A DNA stretch of 34,724 nucleotides from Pseudomonadota bacterium (GTDB taxonomy: Bacteria; Pseudomonadota; Gammaproteobacteria; Burkholderiales; JABEVD01): NCBI GenBank assembly GCA_021835845.1, contig JAKBJU010000021.1, positions 1 through 34,724 of the forward strand, written 5' to 3'. Below, piece after piece: positions 14,912 through 26,100 of the stretch. A model generated the notes under the pieces. The model was not told the DNA's origin. It searched no databases and saw only the letters and a program-made list of their open reading frames with translations. The number at the start of each line of letters is the position of its first letter. Within the stretch, counting starts at the first letter, position 1. The translations under genes and the position numbers were made by a program.

Positions 14912-14993
14912 CTTAAGGGGAATATAAGAATTCCCTTGTATCATTCGAACCGTACCTCCCCCTTTCACCCGCGCTGGTCGCGGGTGTTTTTTT
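14912..14993 (+). ncRNA. Candidate small RNA, copy A (repeat unit with terminator)
   Basis: Plus-strand unit ending in a strong intrinsic terminator. A TATAAG (14923-14928) could serve as -10, without a clear -35; a transcript from about 14935 would be near 60 bases. It carries CGAACCGTACCTCCCCC (14946-14962), a CCUCC run able to pair with Shine-Dalgarno sequences, directly before the terminator stem. A second, related unit lies at 15287-15368. No protein gene on the plus strand needs a terminator here, which is the main argument for an RNA gene. The alternative reading is a minus-strand leader with Shine-Dalgarno GGGGGAGG and a short peptide ahead of msbA. Confidence 0.4.
14966..14993 (+). 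terminator. Intrinsic terminator (copy A)
   Basis: Stem CACCCGCG (14966-14973), loop CTGGT, stem CGCGGGTG (14979-14986), then seven T. It is oriented for plus-strand transcription. On the minus strand no T-run follows the hairpin, so it does not terminate metH. Confidence 0.85.
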
Positions 14994-15010
14994 GCCCGCA
15001 GGCGCACCTA

Positions 15011-15286
15011 AGGAACCACTGATTTATTCCCACGCGGTCGCGACGCGACTTTGCGAGATGAGATTCGAGGCGCGCGGCGAAGTCGAATGGTTATTCCATT
15101 CGCGAGCCGCGTAACAAAGAAGATCGCCCGCAAAGCCCCGTCCCAATCGGGTTGCGTCAAAATCGAGCGCTCGCCTTGTCGCGCTCCTTGATGTCGTAGG
15201 CCCGGCTACGATCTGCGTCGCGCTTCGCGCGATCATCTCGATTTTCTCAGCAACGCGATCTGCGTGGGAATAAATCAGTGGTTCCT
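15011..15286. mobile_element. MITE-like element, 276 bp, with 25-bp perfect terminal inverted repeats
   Basis: The left end (15011-15035) starts AGGAACCACTGATTTATTCC and is repeated perfectly inverted at the right end (15262-15286). The element is flanked on both sides by the dinucleotide TA (15009-15010 and 15287-15288), as expected for insertion at a TA target. No transposase is encoded: the interior has no convincing reading frame. It contains a nested hairpin (CGCGG 15073-15077 with CCGCG 15107-15111, and CGAATGG 15084-15090 with CCATTCG 15096-15102). This fits a non-autonomous MITE moved in trans, perhaps by an IS630/Tc1-like enzyme given the TA duplication. It lies in the metH-msbA gap between two related repeat units. 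Confidence 0.85.
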
Positions 15287-15362
15287 TAATGGTCTCGTAA
15301 GATTGACGGCGTAGCATACGAACCGTATCTCCTCCATTTGGCCCGCGCCTGTCGCGGGCTTT

Positions 15363-15368
<6 letters not shown>
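15287..15368 (+). ncRNA. Candidate small RNA, copy B (repeat unit with terminator)
   Basis: This unit is related to copy A: aligned by hand, the two match at 32 of 47 positions in the part before the terminator. They share CGAACCGTA followed by a pyrimidine-rich CTCCTCC/CCTCCCCC stretch and a near-identical terminator stem. In copy B ATACG-AAC-CGTAT can form a small extra hairpin. The MITE is inserted at its upstream edge (TA at 15287), so any promoter upstream of this point has been displaced. The T-run overlaps the metH stop codon from the opposite strand. Whether it is transcribed is unknown. Confidence 0.35.
15341..15364 (+). terminator. Intrinsic terminator (copy B)
   Basis: Stem GCCCGCG (15341-15347), loop CCTGT, stem CGCGGGC (15353-15359), then five T, an A and three more T. 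It is oriented for the plus strand, convergent to metH, whose TAA stop (15365-15363) lies in the T-run. Confidence 0.8.
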
Positions 15369-19031
<3,663 letters not shown>

Positions 19032-19061
19032 GTACATCCTCAGGTGTTTTGCTGCCGGCAT

Positions 19062-19089
19062 TTTAACATACCCCCGGGAGCGCTATAAT
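19062..19089 (+). promoter_or_regulatory. Promoter of the rhodanese gene
   Basis: A perfect -10 TATAAT (19084-19089) lies 26 bp before the rhodanese ATG. The best -35 is TTTAAC (19062-19067) with 16-bp spacing, a weak match. Transcription likely starts near 19096. It would serve the rhodanese-TPR-ogt-xerD run. Confidence 0.6.
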
Positions 19090-19115
19090 CTTCCGACGAC
19101 CATCCTAGGAAAACC

Positions 19116-19502
19116 ATGAAATCGCTCAATCCGCAGGAAGCCTTCCAGTTCCTGAAAAACAACCCGAACGCGGTGCTCGTCGACGTGCGCAGCGAAATCG
19201 AGTTCCTGTTCGTCGGACATCCCGTAGGTTCCATCCATGTGCCCTGGAACGACGGCCCGGACTGGGAAATCAATCCGGACTTCGTGGCTCATGTGAAGAA
19301 AATCGCCAACGAGGCCCGCCCGGTTCTGCTGATCTGCAGAAGCGGGGTGCGCTCTCTGGAAGCCGGGAAGGCGCTGAAGGAAGCCGGCTTCAGGGAAGTG
19401 TACAACGTGCGGCACGGCTTCGAAGGCGATCTGGATGAATCCCACCACAGAAGCAGCCTGAACGGATGGCGCCACGACGGGCTGCCGTGGGAACAATGCT
19501 GA
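19116..19502 (+). CDS. Single-domain rhodanese (sulfurtransferase)
   Basis: A 128-residue cytoplasmic rhodanese domain. The active-site loop is CRSGVRS (Cys near 71), preceded by RPVLLI; the N-terminal LVDVRSEIEFLFVGHPVGSIHVPW is the CH2A-type motif of the family. It transfers sulfane sulfur to small thiols or protein partners; the physiological partner is unknown. AGGA precedes the ATG and a TATAAT promoter lies just upstream. Its stop overlaps the start of the next gene by seven bases, so it heads a four-gene run. The C-terminal tail (GWRHDGLPWEQC) ends in a Cys that could act as a second thiol. Confidence 0.92.
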   Translation: MKSLNPQEAFQFLKNNPNAVLVDVRSEIEFLFVGHPVGSIHVPWNDGPDWEINPDFVAHVKKIANEARPVLLICRSGVRSLEAGKALKEAGFREVYNVRHGFEGDLDESHHRSSLNGWRHDGLPWEQC

Positions 19503-20965
19503 ATTCCCGCACCCTCCCGGTCGTTCTCCTGATGCTCGCCGGAAGCGCGCATGCCGGCGACTACGAAATCGCTTCAAACATGCAAAAAGCCGGCGCGGAA
19601 GAACTCGCCCTCGCCTTCATGCAGGAGCATCCCCCGGCCAAACCCGATCCGAAATGGAATTCGCTCGAAATCAGTCTGCTTTCCAAAACCGGCAAGAACG
19701 ACCAGGTGCTCGATCTCGCGAAGCAGTTGCCCTTCTCCAAGGAAAATGCAATGCTCGCGGTCCAATCCGCATTCGCTCTCGAAAAGCCCGCTCTTGCCCG
19801 GGACTGGCTCGCCCAATTGATCTGGAAGGGGAGCCTTTCCAAAATCGAGCTGAGGCAGGCAAGGCTTCGGGTCATCGAGAGTCTCGTCATGGAAAAGGAC
19901 GGCAAGAGTGCCTATTACGCGATGCTGCGCTTCGACCAGGACTACCATCCCGTATCCGGTGCGGAAGCGGACAATCTCGTGGACGGGCTGCGCTCCCTGG
20001 GAATGACCCAGGATGCCGTTCCCTGGCTGGTCCTGCTCGACGACGAGGATCCCGTGAAAATCAGGGCTGAACTCGAAGCAGGCCTGATCGATCCGGGAGT
20101 CGCGATCAAGTCTGCGCAAGGGAACATCGGGATCCTGCTGGCCGCATCGAAAATGAAGCTCGACCCTTCAGTTGAAATCTCGACCCTCGAAGCGCTTCTG
20201 GCTGCAGGCAGGATTTCCCCCGCAGCATTGTGGAAGAGCTACCAGGACCATGCAATCGAATTTTCCAACCGATATGCGCTCCTGCAGGGAAGCTCCTGGT
20301 TCGGCCCGATCACCAAGATCGCCGACCCTTATGCCGCGAGATCGCTGCTCGCCTACCTCGCAGACCATGAGAAGGATGCCAGAGACAGGGCGATTTCCCT
20401 CCTCATCGACTCCCTGAAGGATGAGCCGAAGGTCGCGCTGAACCTGTTTGCGAACGCTCCCGATCTTTCGCCCCAGGCGAAGCATGTCCTGGGGAAAATG
20501 GCCTTCGGAAGCGGCGATTACGCATCCTGCGTCAAGTTCTGGGACGGTCTTGCCCTGCAAAAAGACGAACCCATCGACCTTGCGCAGGCCTGGCTGAAGA
20601 CGGGGCAAACCGGGAAAGCCTCGGCCGTTCTCGGCGAATATCTCAAGGGGGCGAAGACGCTCGCCCCGGGCGCCTCCGGCAACATCCTTTCCCTGCTCGA
20701 AAACATGGTTTCCGCGAAGGCGCCTGCATCGAAAGACCTGCTCGACAGCCTGCTTACCCTGACGGACGGCAAGGCGAAGCGCGAAGCATTGATGCTGCTC
20801 GGCCAGGTTTCGACCGATCCGAAGCGGGCTGCCGCCTATTATTTCGAAGCGTCCATGGGGAAAAAGGACGATCTCGCCAGGAAGGCGAGCATGCTGTGCA
20901 TCGAGAGCCTGAAGCAGGCGGGATTTGCCGGCGACGCGAAAGCCCTTGCGGAAAAATCGAAATGA
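19496..20965 (+). CDS. Exported helical-repeat (TPR-like) protein of unknown function
   Basis: A 489-residue protein. I start at ATG 19496, which overlaps the rhodanese stop and gives a clear signal peptide: positive N-terminus, core LPVVLLMLAG and cleavage after SAHA (about residue 20). The mature part is almost all amphipathic helix, with recurring patterns such as ALARDWLAQL, LAQAWLKTGQTGKASAVLGEYL and AAAYYFEAS, in the style of TPR or HEAT solenoids, so it likely acts as a periplasmic scaffold or adaptor. I recognise no catalytic motif. Its stop overlaps the ogt start (ATGA). Function is not predicted. Confidence 0.78.
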   Translation: MLNSRTLPVVLLMLAGSAHAGDYEIASNMQKAGAEELALAFMQEHPPAKPDPKWNSLEISLLSKTGKNDQVLDLAKQLPFSKENAMLAVQSAFALEKPALARDWLAQLIWKGSLSKIELRQARLRVIESLVMEKDGKSAYYAMLRFDQDYHPVSGAEADNLVDGLRSLGMTQDAVPWLVLLDDEDPVKIRAELEAGLIDPGVAIKSAQGNIGILLAASKMKLDPSVEISTLEALLAAGRISPAALWKSYQDHAIEFSNRYALLQGSSWFGPITKIADPYAARSLLAYLADHEKDARDRAISLLIDSLKDEPKVALNLFANAPDLSPQAKHVLGKMAFGSGDYASCVKFWDGLALQKDEPIDLAQAWLKTGQTGKASAVLGEYLKGAKTLAPGASGNILSLLENMVSAKAPASKDLLDSLLTLTDGKAKREALMLLGQVSTDPKRAAAYYFEASMGKKDDLARKASMLCIESLKQAGFAGDAKALAEKSK

Positions 20966-21423
20966 AATTCGAGACGAGGATGCCCGCCCCCTTCGGAGTC
21001 CTCGGAATCCTTGTCGAAGACGGCTGCCTTGCCAGAATCGAATTCCTGAAATCCGGCACTTTTCTTCTCCCCCCTTCTGACCCCGTTTCGGAGGCGCTCT
21101 GCCGCCAGATCGAAGCCTATTTTTCGGACCCGGAATTCGCAATCGAAATTCCCCTGAAGCTGCGCGGCACGCCTTTCCAGAAAAAAGTCTGGGCGAAAAT
21201 CTCGCAAATACCGCGGGGAAGAACCCGGCAATATGGGGAAATCGCAAACGACCTGAATTCCGCCCCCCGCGCGGTGGGGCAGGCATGCGGCTCGAACCCG
21301 GTTCCCATCGTGATTCCCTGCCACCGCGTCGTCTCCAGAGCCGGTCTCGGCGGATTCATGCATCACGGCGAGGGAGAGCCGCTTTCCATCAAGCGCTGGC
21401 TCCTCGACCATGAGTCGGATTGA
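20962..21423 (+). CDS. ogt: Methylated-DNA--protein-cysteine methyltransferase (Ogt/Ada-C type)
   Basis: Suicide repair enzyme that removes the methyl group from O6-methylguanine onto its own Cys. The 153-residue protein carries the active-site motif IVIPCHRVV (Cys near 119), preceded by the helix-turn-helix region TPFQKKVWAKISQIPRGRT-x-x-YGEIA and RAVGQACGSNPVP, which contains the arginine finger. The N-terminal domain is short and degenerate, as in small Ogt proteins. The ATG at 20962 overlaps the preceding stop (ATGA). The last 14 bases overlap xerD. Nothing suggests an Ada-type regulatory domain. Confidence 0.93.
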   Translation: MKFETRMPAPFGVLGILVEDGCLARIEFLKSGTFLLPPSDPVSEALCRQIEAYFSDPEFAIEIPLKLRGTPFQKKVWAKISQIPRGRTRQYGEIANDLNSAPRAVGQACGSNPVPIVIPCHRVVSRAGLGGFMHHGEGEPLSIKRWLLDHESD

Positions 21424-22294
21424 CCTTCTCGACGAATTCTGCGACTCGCTCTGGCTGGAAGACGGCCTTTCCAAAAACACCCTGGAGAGCTACCGGAGCG
21501 ATCTGAAGCAGTTTTCCCGGTGGCTCGAAAAGCAGGGCAGGCATCTTCTGGAGGCCGACCGCGCCCTGCTGCTCGACTTTCTCGCCCACCAATCCGACAG
21601 GAAAGCCTCGACCACCAGCCGGGAGCTCTCCAGCCTCAAGCGCTTTTTCCAGTTCGCATTGACCCGAGGAAAGATCGCCCGCGACCCGACCCTCGAAATC
21701 GATTCTCCCAGGCTCGCCAGAGGCCTGCCGAAAAGCCTGTCGGAAGCCGACGTGGAGCAGCTCCTCCATGCCCCGGCAGTCGAAGAATCCGCCGGCCTCA
21801 GGGACAGGGCGATGCTGGAAGTGCTTTATGCGAGCGGGCTGCGCGTCTCCGAGCTGGTGGGACTCAGGCTTTCCCAGGTAAGTCTCGACATGGGGGTGGT
21901 CAGGATCAGCGGAAAAGGGGGAAAGGAGCGCCTGGTGCCTTTGGGGGAGGAGGCGCTCGACTGGATCGGTCGCTACCTGAAGGCTTCCCGCCCCGCACTA
22001 TTGAAAGGCAAGAAGAGCGATGCCGTCTTCGTCACGGCAAGGGGCGCTGCAATGAGCCGCCAGGCATTCTGGCACCTCATCAAGCGTCACGCGGCCAAAG
22101 CGGGCATCACGAAGCCCGTCTCCCCGCACACCCTGCGCCACGCCTTCGCCACGCACCTGCTGAATCACGGCGCGGATCTCAGGGTGGTGCAGATCCTGCT
22201 GGGGCACTCCGACATTTCGACTACCCAGATCTATACCCATGTCGCCAGGGAGCGGCTCAAGTCCCTGCACGAGAAGCATCATCCCAGGGGCTAG
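21410..22294 (+). CDS. xerD: Tyrosine recombinase XerD
   Basis: With XerC it resolves chromosome dimers at dif under control of FtsK. The 294-residue protein has a SAM-like N-terminal core-binding domain (1-~95, GLSKNTLESYRSDLKQF) and a catalytic domain with the tyrosine recombinase residues: Arg in YASGLRVSELVGL (near 144), Lys in GKGGKERLVPLG, HTLRHAFATHLLNHGADLR with His and Arg, His in LGHSDISTTQ, and the nucleophile Tyr in IYTHV near 275. Length and motifs suit XerD better than XerC. It overlaps ogt by 14 bp and ends seven bases before the convergent HDOD gene. Confidence 0.93.
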   Translation: MSRIDLLDEFCDSLWLEDGLSKNTLESYRSDLKQFSRWLEKQGRHLLEADRALLLDFLAHQSDRKASTTSRELSSLKRFFQFALTRGKIARDPTLEIDSPRLARGLPKSLSEADVEQLLHAPAVEESAGLRDRAMLEVLYASGLRVSELVGLRLSQVSLDMGVVRISGKGGKERLVPLGEEALDWIGRYLKASRPALLKGKKSDAVFVTARGAAMSRQAFWHLIKRHAAKAGITKPVSPHTLRHAFATHLLNHGADLRVVQILLGHSDISTTQIYTHVARERLKSLHEKHHPRG

Positions 22295-22301
22295 TTAACG
22301 C

Positions 22302-23156
22302 TCAAGTGACCGCACCCGCTTCGCCGGTGTGTTCCTGGATTCTGGCCTTGATCTCGTCCGATTTAAGCGGATCGATTCCCAGGGACTGCCACTCCTTGTC
22401 GGCAATGTCCCCAAAAACCGGTTCGGCAATCCCGAAGGCGGGCAGCAGTTTTTCTGCCAGGTTGACCATGGCGACCAGCGGTTGCACGGCTGACGCCCGA
22501 TGATCGTCCGGGGCATGATGGTATTTCAACACCGTGACGATGGATTCTGGCAGGGTCCAGTGACGCCCAAGTTCCGCACCCAGTTCGCCGTGGCTCAAAT
22601 CCAGCATTTCCGCCTCAACCTCTCCTGCCGGGCGTTCCGGTTCTGCGGCAAGAATTGCATGAAATTGATCGCTGAGCCCGGGGTCGATATGCGCCAAGAC
22701 CAGAAAACCAATGTCGTGCAGCAATCCCGCAAGGTAGATTTCATCATCCGGAGGACGATGGCCATTCGGCATGAAACGGGCCAGGGTATCCATCGCCATG
22801 CCAACAGCCAGACTATGCTGCCACAACCCCCGTATATCGAGGAGCCCGGGCGGTTTTCTGACCAGGGATGTCATCATGGAGAAACCCAGAGCAACCATCT
22901 TGACGCGCTTGATTCCGAGCAATGCGGCCGCATCGTGCAGCGTCAGTATCTTCCGGCCAGTACCAAATAACGGAGAATTGGCCAGTCCAATAATCCTGGA
23001 CAGGATGGCGGGATCCTTTCTGATCAATTCGATTAGCGCCCGTTCGCCCTCATCGGTGGTGATCTTCAGCGACAGAATTTCCCGCGCGATGTTTGGTATT
23101 GCGGGCAGGGTACCCAGATGGGAAAGTGCCTGCCTCAGGTTTGCAGGGGAATTCAC
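22302..23156 (-). CDS. HDOD domain signalling protein
   Basis: A 284-residue protein made of one HDOD domain (about 15-225). Signs are LPAIPNIAREILSL at the start, DPAILSRIIGLANSPLFG, the helix LHDAAALLGIKRVKMVALG, and LAGLLHDIGFLVLAH with a remaining HD pair; other metal ligands of true HD phosphohydrolases are incomplete. HDOD proteins act in bacterial signalling, often with c-di-GMP or two-component partners, and generally lack known enzyme activity. The ATG overlaps the stop of the large GGDEF-EAL gene upstream (ATGA), so the two are translated as a pair. It ends convergently with xerD. Confidence 0.88.
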   Translation of the reverse strand: MNSPANLRQALSHLGTLPAIPNIAREILSLKITTDEGERALIELIRKDPAILSRIIGLANSPLFGTGRKILTLHDAAALLGIKRVKMVALGFSMMTSLVRKPPGLLDIRGLWQHSLAVGMAMDTLARFMPNGHRPPDDEIYLAGLLHDIGFLVLAHIDPGLSDQFHAILAAEPERPAGEVEAEMLDLSHGELGAELGRHWTLPESIVTVLKYHHAPDDHRASAVQPLVAMVNLAEKLLPAFGIAEPVFGDIADKEWQSLGIDPLKSDEIKARIQEHTGEAGAVT

Positions 23157-26100
23157 AAATGTCCTTTCGGGGTATCGCCTTCGAGAGCTGTCTGGCTCAT
23201 TCTCCAGTCCGCCAGTTCGTCAGCCGGCATCGGACGGGCGATGCCGAATCCCTGCCCGGCATCGCAGCCCATATCGAGCAATGCCTGGTAATGTTCCATG
23301 GTCTCAATCCCTTCAGCCACGGTCTGGCGATTGAATGCCTCGGCCAGAGCGACGATCCCCTGGACGATGGCCATGTCCCCCCGGTCTTCCAGCATGTTAC
23401 GCACGAAGGACTGGTCGATCTTGAGCACGTCGACCGGCAGGTTTCTGAGGTAGGCCAGGGATGAATAGCCGGTGCCGAAATCATCCAGCGCAAAAGACAC
23501 GCCGAATTTGCGGCATGCCCCGATGACTTCGTTCACCCTGAAAAAGTCCGCGAGTGCAGCAGTTTCCAGAACCTCGATCTGGAGCCTGGCATGCGGGATG
23601 CCGGGATACTTCGCGAGCTGCTGCCGCAGCTTTTCCACAAAGCGCGAAGACTCAAGATGATAGGCCGAGATATTGACGCTGACCTCGATATCCAGCCCGC
23701 CCCGCCTCCATTTATCGAGCTGCTCCAGCGCGGAGGTGACCACCCAGTCGCCCATATCGATATCGATCTCCGAATTCTCGATAGGGTGAAGAAACTCCGC
23801 AGGCAGCAACAAGCCCCGTTCCGGATGCCGCCACCGGATCAGGGCCTCGGCTCCAATCAATTCCTGGGTGCGCAAGTCTATCTTGGGCTGGTAAAACAGC
23901 TCGAATTCTCCCTGCTCCAGTCCACGGCGGACGCTTCCCACGAATTCGTTATGGCTATGCGCGCGCAAATCCATTTCCGGGTCGTAAATGTGAAAGCGGT
24001 TCTTGCCCGATTGTTTCGCCACGTACATGGCCTGATCGGCGTGGCGCAACAGGGTATCGGGATCTTCATCGTCGAGCGGATAGAGGCTGACCCCGATGCT
24101 CGCCCCCAGTACCAGCGCGTCGTTCTTGGCGGAAACCGGCTGGGCTATCGTGGCAAGCAGGCGCTCAAGAGTCGTCACGCATTCTTCGCCCTGCTCAAGA
24201 CCCGAGAGCAGCACCACGAATTCGTCCCCACCCAGGCGGGCAACGGTATCCCCCCCCCGGATGGTGTTCCCGATGCGATGTGCCATCTCGATCAGCACCT
24301 GATCGCCCGCCTCGTGACCCAACGTATCGTTGACGGACTTGAAGCCGTCGAGATCGAGATAGCAAACCGCCAGCATGTTCTGATCGCGTGCCGCCTTGGC
24401 GATCGCCTGCCTCATGCGGTCGGCCAGCAGCGTCCGGTTGGGAATGCCCGTCAGCGCATCGTAATGGGCGATGCGGCTGAGCTCGGCCTCATGCTCTTTC
24501 AGATAATTGATATCCGAGAACACCCCGACATGGCGCTGAATTTTGCCTTTGTCGTCGCAGATAAGCGAAATCGAAAGCAGTTCTGCGTAGATCTCGCCGG
24601 ACTTGCGCCGGTTCCATATCTCGCCGCGCCAGGTGCCTTGCTGCTTCAGCGATTGCCACATCTCGGCATAAAACGCCTTGTCCTGGCGCCCAGAACTCAG
24701 CAACCGGGGGGTTTTGCCGATAACCTCTTCGCGAGCATAACCGGTAATACGAGTGAAGGCCGGGTTGACGTCCGTGATGGCATTATCCGCATCGGTGATC
24801 ACGATTGCTTCCTGGCTGTTGTCGAACACGCTGGCATTGATGCGCAGTATTTCTTCGGCATGCTTGCGCTCGGTGATGTCTCTGGCAATTTTGGAAGCGC
24901 CGATAACCTTGCCCCTGTCATCCAGAATGGGGCAGATAGTGATGGTAACGTCAATCAACCGACCATCCTTGCGAACGCGCACCGTTTCGTATTGATCGAT
25001 ACTTTCACCGCGCGAGATGCGGGCAAGCACCTCGGATTCTTCATCAAGGAAATCCACGGGAACCAGCATCTGTATCGGACAACCGATTGCCTCTTCCGCC
25101 TTGTAGCCGAAAACTCTTTCGGCACCATGGTTCCAGCTGTTGATAATGCCTGTCAGCGATTTGCTGACAACCGCCTCATCCGTGGATTCTATGATGGCTT
25201 TAAACTTCCTCAACTCCAGTTCATTTCGCTTGCGCTCGGTGATGTCTCGCGACGAGCAGAACGATACGGGCTTGCCGTCCAGTTCGAGCAACATGTAGCT
25301 GACCTCGGCATCGAAAATACTGCCATCCTTGCGCCTGTGGCGGGTTTCGATCTGGGTACGGGCATGCCCTCCGACAGGTCTGGCAAACAGGGCCTTGAAT
25401 GCTCCCGCAAGCTCGGTGCCGTCGAGTTCGACTTCCCAGCAGGAGACATTCATGCCGATCGCCTCGTTCCGTTCATAGCCCAGCATGGCGCAGAATGAGT
25501 CGCTGGCCTCGATGAGGTTGCCCTCTGCATCGAGTATGTGAATGCCGTCGCTGGCGTTGCGCAGCAGCGTACGGTTCTTCAGACTCTCCCTTTCCAGGGA
25601 CAGTTGCGCCGCCCGCCCGCGCAATGTCTCTATCCCGTAGGACAGATCCTGGGCGAGCGTTTCCAGCAATGTCACTTCTTCCGGCACAAAGGCATTCGGT
25701 TCCGCCGAATAGGCGGAAAATATGCCCAAAATCCGGTTGTCGACCACAAGGGGGATTGCGATGACCGATCGAACGCCGCGCCTTGCGATTGCCTCGCGCC
25801 AGGGAACCGAGCCGGGATCGTTTTGAAAATCCTGATGGAAGACCGTGGCGCCCGTTCTGATTGCAACCCCGCCCGGCCCTTGCCCCAGTTCGTCATCGGC
25901 CCAACTGATTCTTACATTCTCCAGATAGCCTTCCTCATATCCGGATGACGCGACCACGCGAACGGATTTTGCATCGTCCTGTTCGGCATATCCCACCCAT
26001 GCCATCAGGTAGCCTCCGGTTTCCACCGAAAGCCGGCAAATTTCCGAGAGCAATTCCTGCTCGTTCCCGGAACGAACCAGCAGCCCATCGCTTTCGCTCA

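Noticed and set aside
14966-14993. Taking the two hairpins in the metH-msbA gap as metH terminators
   Set aside because: The T-runs follow the hairpins only on the plus strand; on the minus strand, the direction of metH, no T-run follows either stem.
15024-15317. A 97-codon minus-strand frame across the MITE
   Set aside because: It is formed mostly by the MITE interior and both inverted ends; it has no family resemblance. Only its first eleven codons are discussed, as part of the copy B repeat.
19032-19115. Cobalamin or SAM riboswitch before metH
   Set aside because: The gap to the divergent rhodanese gene is only 84 bp and shows no B12-box or long conserved leader structure.
23591-25498. 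A 635-codon plus-strand frame opposite the GGDEF-EAL gene
   Set aside because: Antisense shadow of repeated PAS/GGDEF/EAL coding sequence; no recognisable domain and no ribosome binding site.
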